From NCBI RefSeq assembly GCF_002234575.2, contig NZ_CP022464.2:1178001-1242000 (forward strand): a stretch of 64,000 nt of DNA, given 5' to 3'. The translations under genes and the position numbers were made by a program. A model generated the notes under the pieces. It saw only the letters and a program-made list of their open reading frames with translations. It searched no databases and had not been told where the DNA came from. The stretch's first letter is position 1. The number at the start of each line of letters is the position of its first letter. Positions 8,471 through 17,929 of this stretch are shown here, in pieces. The DNA comes from Enterocloster bolteae (GTDB lineage: Bacteria > Bacillota > Clostridia > Lachnospirales > Lachnospiraceae).

Positions 8471-9313
8471 ATGAAGTTTGGTGTAAGTTCCTATGTCTGG
8501 GTATCCCCGTTTTCAAATCATACCACAGAACAATTAAAGCATGCCAAGGAGCTGGGATTTGACATCTATGAGATAGGTGTGGAGGATCCCTCGTCATTTG
8601 ACCCGGCCTATGTGAAGCAAGAAGCTGATATGGCAGGTATACAGATTAACATATGCGGAGCCTTTGGCCCGGAGCGGGATATCAGCTCAGATGATTCCCG
8701 TTACAGGGACAAGGGGATGGAGTATATCAGGACGCTGATTGATATGGCATCGGTTTTCGGCTCACCCTATGTGGCGGGACCTATGTATGCGGCAACCGGT
8801 AAGGCAAGGATGGCTTCAGAGGAAGAACGGAAACGGCAGAGATCCTATGCAGTAGATAATCTCAGGGATCTTGCGGGCTATGCCGCCACAAAAGGAATCA
8901 GGCTGGCCCTTGAACCCCTGAACCGTTTTGAGACGGATTTTCTGAACACAGTTGACCAGGGGGTGGAACTTCTGGATGAGATTGGATGTGATAATGTAGG
9001 TTTGTTGTTGGACACATTTCATATGAACATTGAGGAGAAAAGCCTGGGGCAGGCGATCCGCAGGGCGGGCAGCAGGCTGTTTGACTTTCATGCATGTTCC
9101 AATGACCGGGGAACTCCGGGACAGGACCATATTGACTGGGATGAAATCAGCAAGGCGCTGAGGGATGTTGGTTACGACGGCGCGGTGGTGATTGAATCTT
9201 TTACCACAGATATAACAGAGATTGCCAAAGCGGTTTCTCTGTGGAGACCCCTGGCTGCCAGCCAGGATGTGCTGGCCTTAGAGGGGCTGAAGTTTCTGAA
9301 GGAGAATTTATAA
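8471..9313 (+). CDS. Sugar epimerase, D-tagatose/D-allulose 3-epimerase-like TIM barrel
   Basis: A TIM-barrel isomerase/epimerase of 280 aa. Motifs match the ketose 3-epimerase group: LEPLNRFE with a metal-binding Glu, LLDTFHMNIEE with Asp and His, the HACSNDRGTPGQDHIDW loop and VIESF with the final Glu. These residues bind the metal and abstract protons at C3 of a ketohexose or ketopentose. It is the first gene of the LacI-controlled operon. The likely role is to convert an imported rare sugar to a usable ketose; tagatose, allulose and ribulose are all possible substrates. Confidence 0.85.
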   Translation: MKFGVSSYVWVSPFSNHTTEQLKHAKELGFDIYEIGVEDPSSFDPAYVKQEADMAGIQINICGAFGPERDISSDDSRYRDKGMEYIRTLIDMASVFGSPYVAGPMYAATGKARMASEEERKRQRSYAVDNLRDLAGYAATKGIRLALEPLNRFETDFLNTVDQGVELLDEIGCDNVGLLLDTFHMNIEEKSLGQAIRRAGSRLFDFHACSNDRGTPGQDHIDWDEISKALRDVGYDGAVVIESFTTDITEIAKAVSLWRPLAASQDVLALEGLKFLKENL

Positions 9314-9358
9314 ATATATAATTATAAATCAAAAACATTTAACTAAGGAGGGTGTCAA

Positions 9359-10465
9359 ATGAAAAAAGGACTGTTAGCATTAATGGTGGTTTCGGGAATG
9401 ACTCTGATGACTGCTTGTTCTGGTTCATCCCAGACAGAGACAACAACCCCAGCACAGACCGCGGCAAAGGAAGAAACGTCTCAGGCAGAGCAGGCCAGTC
9501 CCAAAGAAGCAGAGGAGTCCAGCGCGGAAAGTGCGGGGGGGAAGGTTTATGGTTATATTACGCCGGGGCCTGACACATGGTATCAGCGCAATGTGGAAGG
9601 ATTTCAGATGGGAGCGGAGAAGGATGGCAACAAGGTAGTTATTTTAAATTCAGACTACGATGTCAGCAAAGAAGTCTCCAATATTGATTCCATGATAAAC
9701 CAGGGCGTTGACGGGTTGTGTATCTTTTCTTTTAATGAAAGCGGAGCTAAAATCGCAGCAGAAAAATGCGCAAAGGCAGGTATACCGCTGGTGTCAACGG
9801 ACAGTGTGGGGACAGCTCTGGATAACAATGGGAACGACATTGTTGCAGCTATTGACTTTGACTGGACAGAGATGGGCAACAATTACGGACAGTGGTTTGC
9901 GGATAACTGCCCAGGTGAAAATATCTTTGTAATCACGGGAAACTTTGAGTCAGTGCCCTGTCAGAGGATAAATGAAGCTATGCAGGCAAAGGTGGATGAA
10001 CTGGGTAAAAATAAGATCATTGATATTCAGGAAGGGGAATATAATCCCAGCAAAGCTATCACGGTGGCACAGGATGCGATTGCTTCCGGCAAAGACTTTT
10101 CGGTTATTTTTGTTATGAATGAGGACATGGCAGCCGGTATTATCCAAATGCTGGATTCTCAGGGAGTGTCAGACCAGTATAAGGTGGTTTCACAGAACGG
10201 TTCTCCCGCGGGCCTTCCCCTTATTAAGAACGGCAAGCTGGATTATACCATCTCATCATCTCCTGGTTGGGAGGGACTTGTTTCTTATCAGGTACTGAAT
10301 CAGTACGCAACCGGAGCCAGCACAGCAGTTCAGCAGCAGGTTGAACTTCCCATTATGCCTGTGGACCAGAGTAATATTGATGACAAGACCAAGGTAGTGC
10401 CATGGGAAGTGGATGAATGTTACTGGGATTTGACAAAAGAGTATTTTCCAGAGTTAATGCAATAA
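9359..10465 (+). CDS. Sugar ABC transporter substrate-binding lipoprotein (ribose/CUT2 type)
   Basis: A membrane-anchored solute receptor of 368 aa. A signal peptide ends in the lipobox MTAC (C20). A Ser/Thr/Glu/Ala-rich linker of about 40 residues then leads to a periplasmic-binding fold of the ribose/RbsB type. A clear AAGGAGG site precedes the ATG. The receptor is followed by a hairpin and then the ATPase and permease genes, so it delivers a sugar or polyol to that transporter. The ligand is unknown; the flanking epimerases suggest a rare ketose or cyclitol. Confidence 0.92.
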   Translation: MKKGLLALMVVSGMTLMTACSGSSQTETTTPAQTAAKEETSQAEQASPKEAEESSAESAGGKVYGYITPGPDTWYQRNVEGFQMGAEKDGNKVVILNSDYDVSKEVSNIDSMINQGVDGLCIFSFNESGAKIAAEKCAKAGIPLVSTDSVGTALDNNGNDIVAAIDFDWTEMGNNYGQWFADNCPGENIFVITGNFESVPCQRINEAMQAKVDELGKNKIIDIQEGEYNPSKAITVAQDAIASGKDFSVIFVMNEDMAAGIIQMLDSQGVSDQYKVVSQNGSPAGLPLIKNGKLDYTISSSPGWEGLVSYQVLNQYATGASTAVQQQVELPIMPVDQSNIDDKTKVVPWEVDECYWDLTKEYFPELMQ

Positions 10466-10477
10466 GAAACATTTAAG

Positions 10478-10499
10478 TGGGGGTTCATATGAATCCCCA
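10478..10499 (+). other. Intercistronic hairpin between receptor and ATPase genes
   Basis: GGGGGTTCAT and ATGAATCCCC form an 11-bp inverted repeat with one G-U pair just after the receptor gene. It has no long T run, so it probably stabilises or partly terminates the receptor message. Confidence 0.55.
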
Positions 10500-10525
10500 T
10501 TTATAGATAAAGGGAGGGAAAGGAA

Positions 10526-12007
10526 TTGGGAAATATTTTATCCATAGACGGAATCTGCAAATCCTTTTCCGGCATACAGGTACTGAAGGATGTGAGCCTG
10601 GAGCTGGAGGCGGGGCAGATTATTTGCCTGGCAGGTGAAAACGGGGCCGGCAAATCCACTTTGATCAAGATACTTTCCGGCGCGGAAAAACCGGACAAAG
10701 GAAAAATCACTATATTTGGAACCACATATGAACGGATGACTCCCGGTCAGGCCATGCATCTGGGAATCGCTACCATTTACCAGGATGCCGACCTTGTGAG
10801 CTCCCTTACAGTATCCGACAACATATTTTTGGGAAATGAAAGGCTGAGGGGCAGAGCTTTTGTGAACAGCAGGGAGCAGGAAGAGAGGACAAGGAAGCTG
10901 CTTCAGAGCCTCAGCATGGATATGAAGCCTTCCATGCTTGTGGAAGAGCTTTCACCGGGACAGAAACAGAATCTTCAGATTGCAAAAGCCCTGCATCAGG
11001 AAGCACGGATTCTGATCATGGATGAGCCAACGGCTTCTCTGGGAGAGGAGGAGACCGCATCTCTTATGAATCTGGTGGAACAGCTGAGGAAAAAAGGACT
11101 GGGCATCATCTATATCTCCCATTATTTAGAGGAGATGTTCCGTCTGGGAGATATGGCTTATGTCCTGAAGGATGGTGTAATGGTAAAAAGGCTTATACTG
11201 AAAGAGACAAATCAGGATGAGCTGATTAAGGCCATGGTGGGAAGGGATGCATCCAACTTCTATCAGAAAGGAAGTTTTTCATCCGGTGACAGGGCCCTTG
11301 AGGCAGTGCATTATTCCGGCAACGGTATTGTCCGGGATGTGAGCTTTTCAGTGTCCAGGGGGGAGGTGTTTGGCCTGGGCGGTCTGGTGGGCGCGGGAAG
11401 GACGGAGCTGGTACGTATGATATACGGAGCCGATAAAAGGGATTCAGGAACCCTGACCCTGGATGGAAAGGATATCACTCCCACGACTCCAAAATCCGCT
11501 GTAAAAAGAGGTGTATTCCTTGTTTCTGAGGATAGAAAGGGTGAAGGCCTTTTTCTGATACGTTCGGCCAGGGAAAATCTTACTATATCAAAAAACGACA
11601 ATTCTTTTTTTCTGAATCTGAGAAAGGAAAAAGGAATTGTGGAAAAAAGCATACAGCAGCTTAAGATAAAGGTATTCAGCCAGGAGCAGGAGGTAGGAAA
11701 TCTGAGCGGCGGCAACCAGCAGAAGGTGGTTATTTCCCGATGGCTTCTGGAGGACGGGGATGTATATATTTTTGACGAGCCCACCAAGGGCGTGGATGTG
11801 GGGGCTAGAGAGGAAATCTATAAGCTGATTGAAAAACTGGCAAAGGAACAGAAGATTGTAATTATGGTATCCTCCAACATGCCCGAGCTTATTTCCATGA
11901 GTGACCGGATTGGGGTCATGAGGGAAGGGCGGCTGGTGCGTATCCTGGATTCGGCAGATGCCACAGAAGATAGGCTGATAAAAGAGTATATTGGAGTGAA
12001 GGAGTGA
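10526..12007 (+). CDS. Sugar ABC transporter ATP-binding protein (RbsA type, duplicated ATPase)
   Basis: A tandem ATPase of 493 aa typical of CUT2 importers. The first half has Walker A GENGAGKST (residues 37-45) and an LSPGQ signature. The second half has the degenerate loop GLVGAGRTEL, the LSGGNQQ signature and FDEPTKGVDVGA. The start is TTG at 10526, supported by AGGGAGG and AAAGGA upstream; no ATG is better placed. It powers uptake through the permease that begins seven bases after its stop. Confidence 0.93.
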   Translation: MGNILSIDGICKSFSGIQVLKDVSLELEAGQIICLAGENGAGKSTLIKILSGAEKPDKGKITIFGTTYERMTPGQAMHLGIATIYQDADLVSSLTVSDNIFLGNERLRGRAFVNSREQEERTRKLLQSLSMDMKPSMLVEELSPGQKQNLQIAKALHQEARILIMDEPTASLGEEETASLMNLVEQLRKKGLGIIYISHYLEEMFRLGDMAYVLKDGVMVKRLILKETNQDELIKAMVGRDASNFYQKGSFSSGDRALEAVHYSGNGIVRDVSFSVSRGEVFGLGGLVGAGRTELVRMIYGADKRDSGTLTLDGKDITPTTPKSAVKRGVFLVSEDRKGEGLFLIRSARENLTISKNDNSFFLNLRKEKGIVEKSIQQLKIKVFSQEQEVGNLSGGNQQKVVISRWLLEDGDVYIFDEPTKGVDVGAREEIYKLIEKLAKEQKIVIMVSSNMPELISMSDRIGVMREGRLVRILDSADATEDRLIKEYIGVKE

Positions 12008-12014
12008 AGGACAG

Positions 12015-12977
12015 ATGAATGACAGAAATAATCTGAAATACAAAATTTTAAGTCAGCAGTGGCTCATACTTCTGTTGATTATTTTACTGATATCCGTGCT
12101 TACGGCGCTGAAAAATCCCAGATTTCTTATGCTTAACAATGTGATGAATATTTTTGAGCAGATTGCAGTTCTGGGCCTGGTGGCTGCGGGCGCTACTATC
12201 CTGATTATATCAGGGAATTTTGATATATCGGTTGGAGCGGTCATTGGACTAAGCTCCTGTCTCATGGCCATGATGATGAACGCGGGGATCCCCATTCCCG
12301 CAGCAGCGGCGGCGGGCATCCTCACAGCCATGTTCTGTACGTTTTTTAACGGGGTACTTGCGATTCTTTTTAAAGCGCCTTCCTTTATAATTTCGCTGGC
12401 AACCACCAGCGTATATACAGGAGCGGCCCTCTATCTGACAAAAGGAGTCATTCAGACCGTGTACGGAAAATTTGATACAATGAACCGGTTCCGCCTGTTT
12501 GGGGCAATTCCTCTGATTTTTATTATCAGCCTGATGGGGTGTGTGGTGGTTGGCATTATACTGCGGTATACGCAGATAGGACGGCGTATCTTTGCCATTG
12601 GTTCTAATGAGAAAGCGGCATTCCTGTCAGGTATCAAAGTGACCAGGAATAAGCTTATATTCTTTGCCCTGAATGGCTTTTTTGTAGGCCTGGCTGCTGT
12701 TCTCTTGCTGTCCAGGGTAGGCTCAGCCCTGCCTTCCACAGGAGCGGGATATGAACTTCAGGCCATGGGAGCGGTGGTAATTGGCGGGGCACCTATTAAC
12801 GGTGGAAAGGGAAATATTGTTGGAACATTTTTCGGCGTACTGCTTATGGGACTTATCTCCAACGTGCTGAATATACTGGGAGTCAACTCTTATCTTCAGG
12901 AGATTGCTTCCGGCGCCCTGATTATCATATCTCTGGGAATCAGCGCCATCAGAGTCCATATGCTCACAAAGAATTAG
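12015..12977 (+). CDS. Sugar ABC transporter permease (RbsC type)
   Basis: A polytopic inner-membrane permease of 320 aa in the BPD_transp_2 family. The motif GNFDISVGAVIGLSS near residue 65 and the segment MGAVVIGGAPINGGKGNI near residue 250 are typical of ribose/galactose/xylose CUT2 permeases. It completes a full CUT2 importer with the receptor and ATPase. The next gene begins eight bases after its stop. Confidence 0.92.
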   Translation: MNDRNNLKYKILSQQWLILLLIILLISVLTALKNPRFLMLNNVMNIFEQIAVLGLVAAGATILIISGNFDISVGAVIGLSSCLMAMMMNAGIPIPAAAAAGILTAMFCTFFNGVLAILFKAPSFIISLATTSVYTGAALYLTKGVIQTVYGKFDTMNRFRLFGAIPLIFIISLMGCVVVGIILRYTQIGRRIFAIGSNEKAAFLSGIKVTRNKLIFFALNGFFVGLAAVLLLSRVGSALPSTGAGYELQAMGAVVIGGAPINGGKGNIVGTFFGVLLMGLISNVLNILGVNSYLQEIASGALIIISLGISAIRVHMLTKN

Positions 12978-12985
12978 GGAGGTTC

Positions 12986-14023
12986 ATGATGAAAAGTATA
13001 GGAATCATTGGATGCGGAAGGATTGCTCAGGTAAGGCATATTCCGGAATACGCAGACCACCGGGACGCAAGACTGGATGCGTTTTATGACCTGAACCCGG
13101 AGAGGGCCAGAGAACTCGCCGGTACATACGGAGGCCGAGTTTATGAGACATATGAAGAACTGCTGGAGGATGAAAAAATTGACGCTGTCTCCATATGTGT
13201 TCCCAATGAGTTTCACGCAAAGATATCCATTGCGGCACTGAAGGCGGGGAAGGATGTACTTTGCGAAAAACCAATGGCAGTAACCCTTGAGGAGTGCCGC
13301 CAGATGGCAGAAGCTGCTGAGAAAACAGGACAATGCCTTATGATTGGGCAGAATCAGAGACTAGCCAAAGGCCATGCGCTTGCCAGGAAGCTGATTGAGC
13401 GCGGGGATATTGGAAAGGTTATAACCTTTAAGACTACCTTTGGACATGGAGGGCCGGAAAGCTGGAGCATTGATCCCGGCAGTAATACCTGGTTTTTTGA
13501 CAAAAAAAAGGCTGCCATGGGAGCTATGGCAGATTTGGGAATCCATAAGACAGATCTGATCCAGTACCTGATGGGAGAATACGTAGCAGAGACTACAGCT
13601 GTGATTACCACCCTGGATAAAAAAGATGGGAGCGGAAACCTGATCGGGGTGGATGACAATGCCATCTGTATCTATAAGATGGAATCAGGCGCAGTGGGAA
13701 CTATGACAGCCAGCTGGACTTACTATGGTCAGGAAGACAACTCCACCATATTGTACGGGTCCAAGGGGATTATGCGTATCTATGAAGACCCGGAATACTG
13801 CATCAAGATTATAAAGCCGGACAATGAGGCTATCCTGTACAATGTAGATCAGATTCAGACCAATGACAAGCAGACAAAATCAGGTGTAATAGATGCCTTT
13901 ATGGACTGTATTGTTCACGGAAAGGAAGCACAGCTCAGTGGAAAAAGCGTACTCAGCGCTATGGAAGCAGTTTTTGCAAGTATAGAATCTGCCAAAACAG
14001 GAAAAACAATTAAAATAGGCTAA
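12986..14023 (+). CDS. Gfo/Idh/MocA family oxidoreductase
   Basis: An NAD(P)-dependent sugar or cyclitol dehydrogenase of 345 aa. The Rossmann motif GCGRIA is near residue 10, the conserved CEKPMAV near residue 93 and the catalytic DLGIHKTD segment near residue 183. An AGGGAGG site serves either of two adjacent ATG codons (12986 or 12989). Its position between a transporter and a TIM-barrel isomerase suggests an oxidation step such as inositol to ketoinositol, or a reversible oxidation that allows epimerisation. The exact substrate is unknown. Confidence 0.9.
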   Translation: MMKSIGIIGCGRIAQVRHIPEYADHRDARLDAFYDLNPERARELAGTYGGRVYETYEELLEDEKIDAVSICVPNEFHAKISIAALKAGKDVLCEKPMAVTLEECRQMAEAAEKTGQCLMIGQNQRLAKGHALARKLIERGDIGKVITFKTTFGHGGPESWSIDPGSNTWFFDKKKAAMGAMADLGIHKTDLIQYLMGEYVAETTAVITTLDKKDGSGNLIGVDDNAICIYKMESGAVGTMTASWTYYGQEDNSTILYGSKGIMRIYEDPEYCIKIIKPDNEAILYNVDQIQTNDKQTKSGVIDAFMDCIVHGKEAQLSGKSVLSAMEAVFASIESAKTGKTIKIG

Positions 14024-14033
14024 GGAGAATGAA

Positions 14034-14948
14034 ATGAAGTTAGGGTTTGTAAGTGCCATCCTGGATGGATGGACTTTTGAGGAAATGATGGTTACGGCTG
14101 CCGGACTGGGGTATGAGTGCGTGGAAGCCGCTTGCTGGCCCCAAGGGAAAGCGGAACGCCGCTATGCGGGTGTAAGCCATATTGACGTGGATAATGACAG
14201 CCGTGGGTACGTGGCGCATATTCATGAGACATGTAAAAAGACAGGAGTTGAGATCAGCGCCCTGGCATATTATCCCAATACCATGGACGGTGATTTTCAG
14301 AAACGGGAGGATGCCATACGGCACCTTAAAAAGGTAATTGCATTTTCAGAAAAGCTGGGCATTGGAATGGTCACCACCTTTGTGGGCAGGGATCAGACTA
14401 AGAGCGTGGAAGAAAATCTTGAGGCATTTGGCCGGATATGGCCTCCAATTATCCAATATGCTGAGGAGCACGGTGTCAGAATCGCAATTGAAAACTGCCC
14501 GATGCTGTTTGGAAGAGAACAGTGGCCAGGGGGGCATAACCTGTTTACATCACCCGCCCTTTGGCGAAAAATGTTTGATATAATACCCAGCAAAAACTTT
14601 GGCATCAATTACGATCCCAGCCATTTTGTGTGGCAGATGATGGATTATATTCAGCCTATCTATGAATTCAGAGAGAGGATATTCCATGTACACTATAAGG
14701 ATATTAAGGTTTATCCCCAGAAGCTTAAGGATGTGGGAATTATGGCATATCCGCTGGAATATATGGAGCCCAAGCTTCCGGGACTGGGAGATGTGGACTG
14801 GGGACGTTATGTGTCTGCGCTGACAGATATTGGTTATGATGGGTTTACCTGTGTGGAAGTTGAGGACCGGGCATTTGAGTCGGACCGGGAAAGGATTCTG
14901 GACAGCTTAAAGCTTTCAAAACGTTACATAGAGCAGTTTGTAATATAA
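14034..14948 (+). CDS. Sugar phosphate isomerase/epimerase family TIM barrel
   Basis: A second xylose-isomerase-like TIM barrel, 304 aa, distinct from the first gene of the operon. Probable metal ligands are Glu in IAIENCPM, Asp in NYDPSH, His in HVHYKD and Glu in CVEVED. The GAREQWPGG-like loop (seen as GREQWPGG) is typical of proteins paired with Gfo/Idh dehydrogenases. It starts ten bases after the dehydrogenase gene and ends the operon. It probably acts on the product of that dehydrogenase; the reaction is not predictable. Confidence 0.85.
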   Translation: MKLGFVSAILDGWTFEEMMVTAAGLGYECVEAACWPQGKAERRYAGVSHIDVDNDSRGYVAHIHETCKKTGVEISALAYYPNTMDGDFQKREDAIRHLKKVIAFSEKLGIGMVTTFVGRDQTKSVEENLEAFGRIWPPIIQYAEEHGVRIAIENCPMLFGREQWPGGHNLFTSPALWRKMFDIIPSKNFGINYDPSHFVWQMMDYIQPIYEFRERIFHVHYKDIKVYPQKLKDVGIMAYPLEYMEPKLPGLGDVDWGRYVSALTDIGYDGFTCVEVEDRAFESDRERILDSLKLSKRYIEQFVI

Positions 14949-15030
14949 TAAAAAGCCAGTATAATCTAATATCTCATAATTACTCACCCTTTTCCCAACG
15001 ATTCCCTGTTTTTTCTCTCTAAAAATCGGC

Positions 15031-15076
15031 CTCCGGAAAAATCATGTTTATGGTTTTTCCGGAGATTTCCTTTTCC
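15031..15076 (+). terminator. Terminator of the epimerase/ABC operon
   Basis: CTCCGGAAAAA (15031-15041) pairs perfectly with TTTTTCCGGAG (15054-15064) around a 12-nt loop and is followed by ATTTCCTTTTCC. The remainder of 14949-15281 shows no gene; a TATAAT at 15248-15253 could be the -10 box of the next gene, but no good -35 was found. Confidence 0.75.
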
Positions 15077-15281
15077 GATGATATTACACATATTTTTCGT
15101 ATTGTTCTTTTTGGCGGCCCCTTATTGCAGTTAGTCATAAGTGCACAAATAGGGCTAAGATTGACAACGGACTGCCAATATGTGGCAAATGCAATAGACA
15201 CAGGGTGGGATTTGCGTTAAAGTGGAATCATAAAATAACATATGCCCTATAATAAATGTATGTAAAGGAGAGGTGCTGACC

Positions 15282-17819
15282 ATGGAAGCGATTAAATTGA
15301 GAGACGGGTTCTGCTGGACGGGTATTATTGACGACAAGCTGCGTGTGTTTGATATTGTGATGTATACGGAGTTTGGCACCACCTATAATTCCTATGTGAT
15401 GAAAACAGGGGATAAGGTGGTGTTGTTTGAGACGGCAAAGGCCAGGTTTTTTGACGATTATCTGGAAAAATTAAAAGAGGTCATAGATGTCACGAAGATT
15501 GATTATCTGGTGACCAGCCACACGGAGCCGGACCATGCGGGGAGTGTGGAGCGGCTGCTGGATTACAGTCCCCAGATGAAGATACTGGCCACTCCCTGTG
15601 CCATTAGTTTCTTAAAAGAAATCGTGAACCGGGACTTTGTCAGCATTGCGGTAAAGGACGACCAGCGGATGACCATTGGCAAGCGGACACTGCATTTTAT
15701 GCTGGTTCCCAATCTGCACTGGCCGGATACCATGTACACATTTATCGAGGAGGAGCAGATTCTGGTGACCTGTGATTCCTTCGGCTCCCACTACTGCCTG
15801 AAAGAAGTGGTGTCGGATAAGATTCAGAATGAGGACGATTATTTAAAGGCGCTGCGCTACTATTTTGACTGTATTATCGGGCCGTATAAACCCTTTATGC
15901 TGAAGGCCCTGGACCGGGTGGAATCCCTGGATATCAGCATGGTGTGCACGGGCCACGGCCCGGTGCTGGTGGGGGACAGAATTAAGCAGGTGATGGCCCT
16001 TTACCGGGAATGGTCCACAGTGGTGAATCCGAACAGGAAGAAGACCGTTATCATCCCCTACGTAAGCGCCTACGGGTATACGGGAATGCTGGCGGAGAAG
16101 ATTGCACAGGGAATTGCCGACAGCGGTGATATTGACGTGCGCAGCTACGATATGGTGACGGCCGACGCGGCGAAAGTGCAGGAGGAGTTGCAGTTTGCAG
16201 ATGGAATGCTGTTTGGCACGCCCACCATCATTGCCGAGGCGCTGCGTCCTATATGGGATTTGACGCTGGGCATGTTCAGCGTGACCCACGGCGGAAAATA
16301 TGCGGGAGCGTTCGGCAGCTACGGCTGGAGCGGCGAGGGCGTACCCCATATCACGGAGCGCCTGAAACAGTTGAAAATGAAGGTGGTAGACGGATTTAAG
16401 GTGAGGTTTAAACCCTCGGATGCAGATTTGGTGGGTGCCTATGAGTTCGGATATCAGTTCGGGTGTCTGGTGCAGTCCAAGAAGCCGGGGACAGCGGCGG
16501 CAAAGGGCGGCAGGAGGCTGGTTAAATGCCTGGTTTGCGGGGAGATTTTTGATTCCTCCATCGAGATTTGTCCTGTCTGCGGCGTGGGCCGGGAGAACTT
16601 TGTGCCGGTGGAGGATGCGGCAAATGATTTTACCAATAACACGGCAAACGACTATCTGATTCTCGGTAACGGCGCAGCCGGATTTAATGCCGCCAAGGCC
16701 ATCCGGGAGAGGGATGCCACAGGACGGATTACTATGGTATCCGAGGAGCCCTATCCGTCCTACAACCGTCCCATGCTGACCAAATCCCTGGTCGCAGGCC
16801 TGGAGCCGGAGCAGATAGCTATGGTGGATGCCCCATGGTATGAGGAAAATCAGGTGCGCCAGATGCTGGGAAAACGGGTGGAGAGCGTGGATACGGATGC
16901 CAGGCAAGCGCTTCTTGACGACGGAACAAAGCTGCGTTTCACGAAGCTGATATACGCGCTGGGAAGTGAATGCTTTATTCCGCCGATGGAAGGAAGCGGA
17001 TTACCGGAGGTGGCGGCAATCAGACGGCTTTCTGATGTCAGAAGGGTGGAGGCTCTGATGAAGAGCACGGAGAAGGCCGTGGTCATCGGAGGCGGTGTTC
17101 TGGGACTGGAAGCAGCATGGGAGCTTAAGAAGGCAGGCCTTGAGGTGACGGTGCTTGAAATGGCTCCATCCCTGATGGGACGTCAGATGGATGAGAGCTC
17201 CGGGGAGCAGTTGAAGATAATAGCATCCAAAGCCGGGGTGGTGATCCGCACCGGCGTCAATGTGGAAGCCATCGAGGGAGACGGCCATGTGAGCGGTGTC
17301 CGTCTGAAAACAGGGGAAGTGGTGGCAGCCGGGATGGTGATTGTGTCCGCAGGCATCCGCGCCAACATAGAGCTGGCAAAGAAGATGGGATTGGAGACAA
17401 AGAAGGGAGTAGTTGTCAACGAGCGCATGGAGACCTCGGTTTCCGGCATCTATGCCTGCGGCGACTGTGCACAGTACCATGATGGGAATTACGGCATCTG
17501 GCCCGAAGCGGTGGAACAGGGCAAGACTGCGGGTGCCAACGCGGCCGGGGACAGTCTGGAATACACGCCTGTACCTGCGGCCCTGACCTTCCACGGCATG
17601 AATACCGCCCTGTTTGCCGCGGGCGACAACGGAAGAAACCCGAACCTCTATTATAAGACAGTGGAATTCAGGGATATGGGTAAGGAACAGTACCGGAAAT
17701 ACTATTTCCTGAATAACCGGATGAGCGGTGTGATTCTAATGGGGGATTTATCCCGGATGGCGGCCATGACTGAGGCGATGGAGAACCATGCCACGTATCA
17801 GGAGGTGATGGAGAATTAG
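15282..17819 (+). CDS. Multidomain flavodiiron protein (flavodiiron + short rubredoxin + NADH:rubredoxin oxidoreductase)
   Basis: A self-contained NADH-dependent O2 or NO reductase of 845 aa. Residues 1-245 are a beta-lactamase-like diiron domain with a full ligand set: H80-x-E82-x-D84-H85, H146, D165 and H225. Residues 255-395 are a flavodoxin domain. Residues 413-440 are a short-spaced rubredoxin with C416, C419, C430 and C433, only ten residues between the pairs. Residues 457-845 are a pyridine-nucleotide-disulfide oxidoreductase beginning with LILGNGAAGFNAA. This layout matches the class F flavodiiron proteins known from Clostridioides difficile. ATG 15282 is preferred over the GTG at 15273, which overlaps the ribosome-binding site. 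The gene is monocistronic. Confidence 0.93.
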   Translation: MEAIKLRDGFCWTGIIDDKLRVFDIVMYTEFGTTYNSYVMKTGDKVVLFETAKARFFDDYLEKLKEVIDVTKIDYLVTSHTEPDHAGSVERLLDYSPQMKILATPCAISFLKEIVNRDFVSIAVKDDQRMTIGKRTLHFMLVPNLHWPDTMYTFIEEEQILVTCDSFGSHYCLKEVVSDKIQNEDDYLKALRYYFDCIIGPYKPFMLKALDRVESLDISMVCTGHGPVLVGDRIKQVMALYREWSTVVNPNRKKTVIIPYVSAYGYTGMLAEKIAQGIADSGDIDVRSYDMVTADAAKVQEELQFADGMLFGTPTIIAEALRPIWDLTLGMFSVTHGGKYAGAFGSYGWSGEGVPHITERLKQLKMKVVDGFKVRFKPSDADLVGAYEFGYQFGCLVQSKKPGTAAAKGGRRLVKCLVCGEIFDSSIEICPVCGVGRENFVPVEDAANDFTNNTANDYLILGNGAAGFNAAKAIRERDATGRITMVSEEPYPSYNRPMLTKSLVAGLEPEQIAMVDAPWYEENQVRQMLGKRVESVDTDARQALLDDGTKLRFTKLIYALGSECFIPPMEGSGLPEVAAIRRLSDVRRVEALMKSTEKAVVIGGGVLGLEAAWELKKAGLEVTVLEMAPSLMGRQMDESSGEQLKIIASKAGVVIRTGVNVEAIEGDGHVSGVRLKTGEVVAAGMVIVSAGIRANIELAKKMGLETKKGVVVNERMETSVSGIYACGDCAQYHDGNYGIWPEAVEQGKTAGANAAGDSLEYTPVPAALTFHGMNTALFAAGDNGRNPNLYYKTVEFRDMGKEQYRKYYFLNNRMSGVILMGDLSRMAAMTEAMENHATYQEVMEN

Positions 17820-17882
17820 GCAGATGTATGTTGGACACAGAGCAATATGAGAACCACCAGAAAAGGGAATAACAGTTATATA

Positions 17883-17915
17883 AAAATAGCACTGGGAGTT
17901 TTCCAGTGCTATTTT
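17883..17915. terminator. Bidirectional terminator between the flavodiiron and permease genes
   Basis: AAAATAGCACTGG (17883-17895) and CCAGTGCTATTTT (17903-17915) form a perfect 13-bp stem with a 7-nt loop. The A and T ends provide T tracts on both strands for the convergent genes. Confidence 0.9.
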
Positions 17916-17929
17916 CTATATAAAAACAA

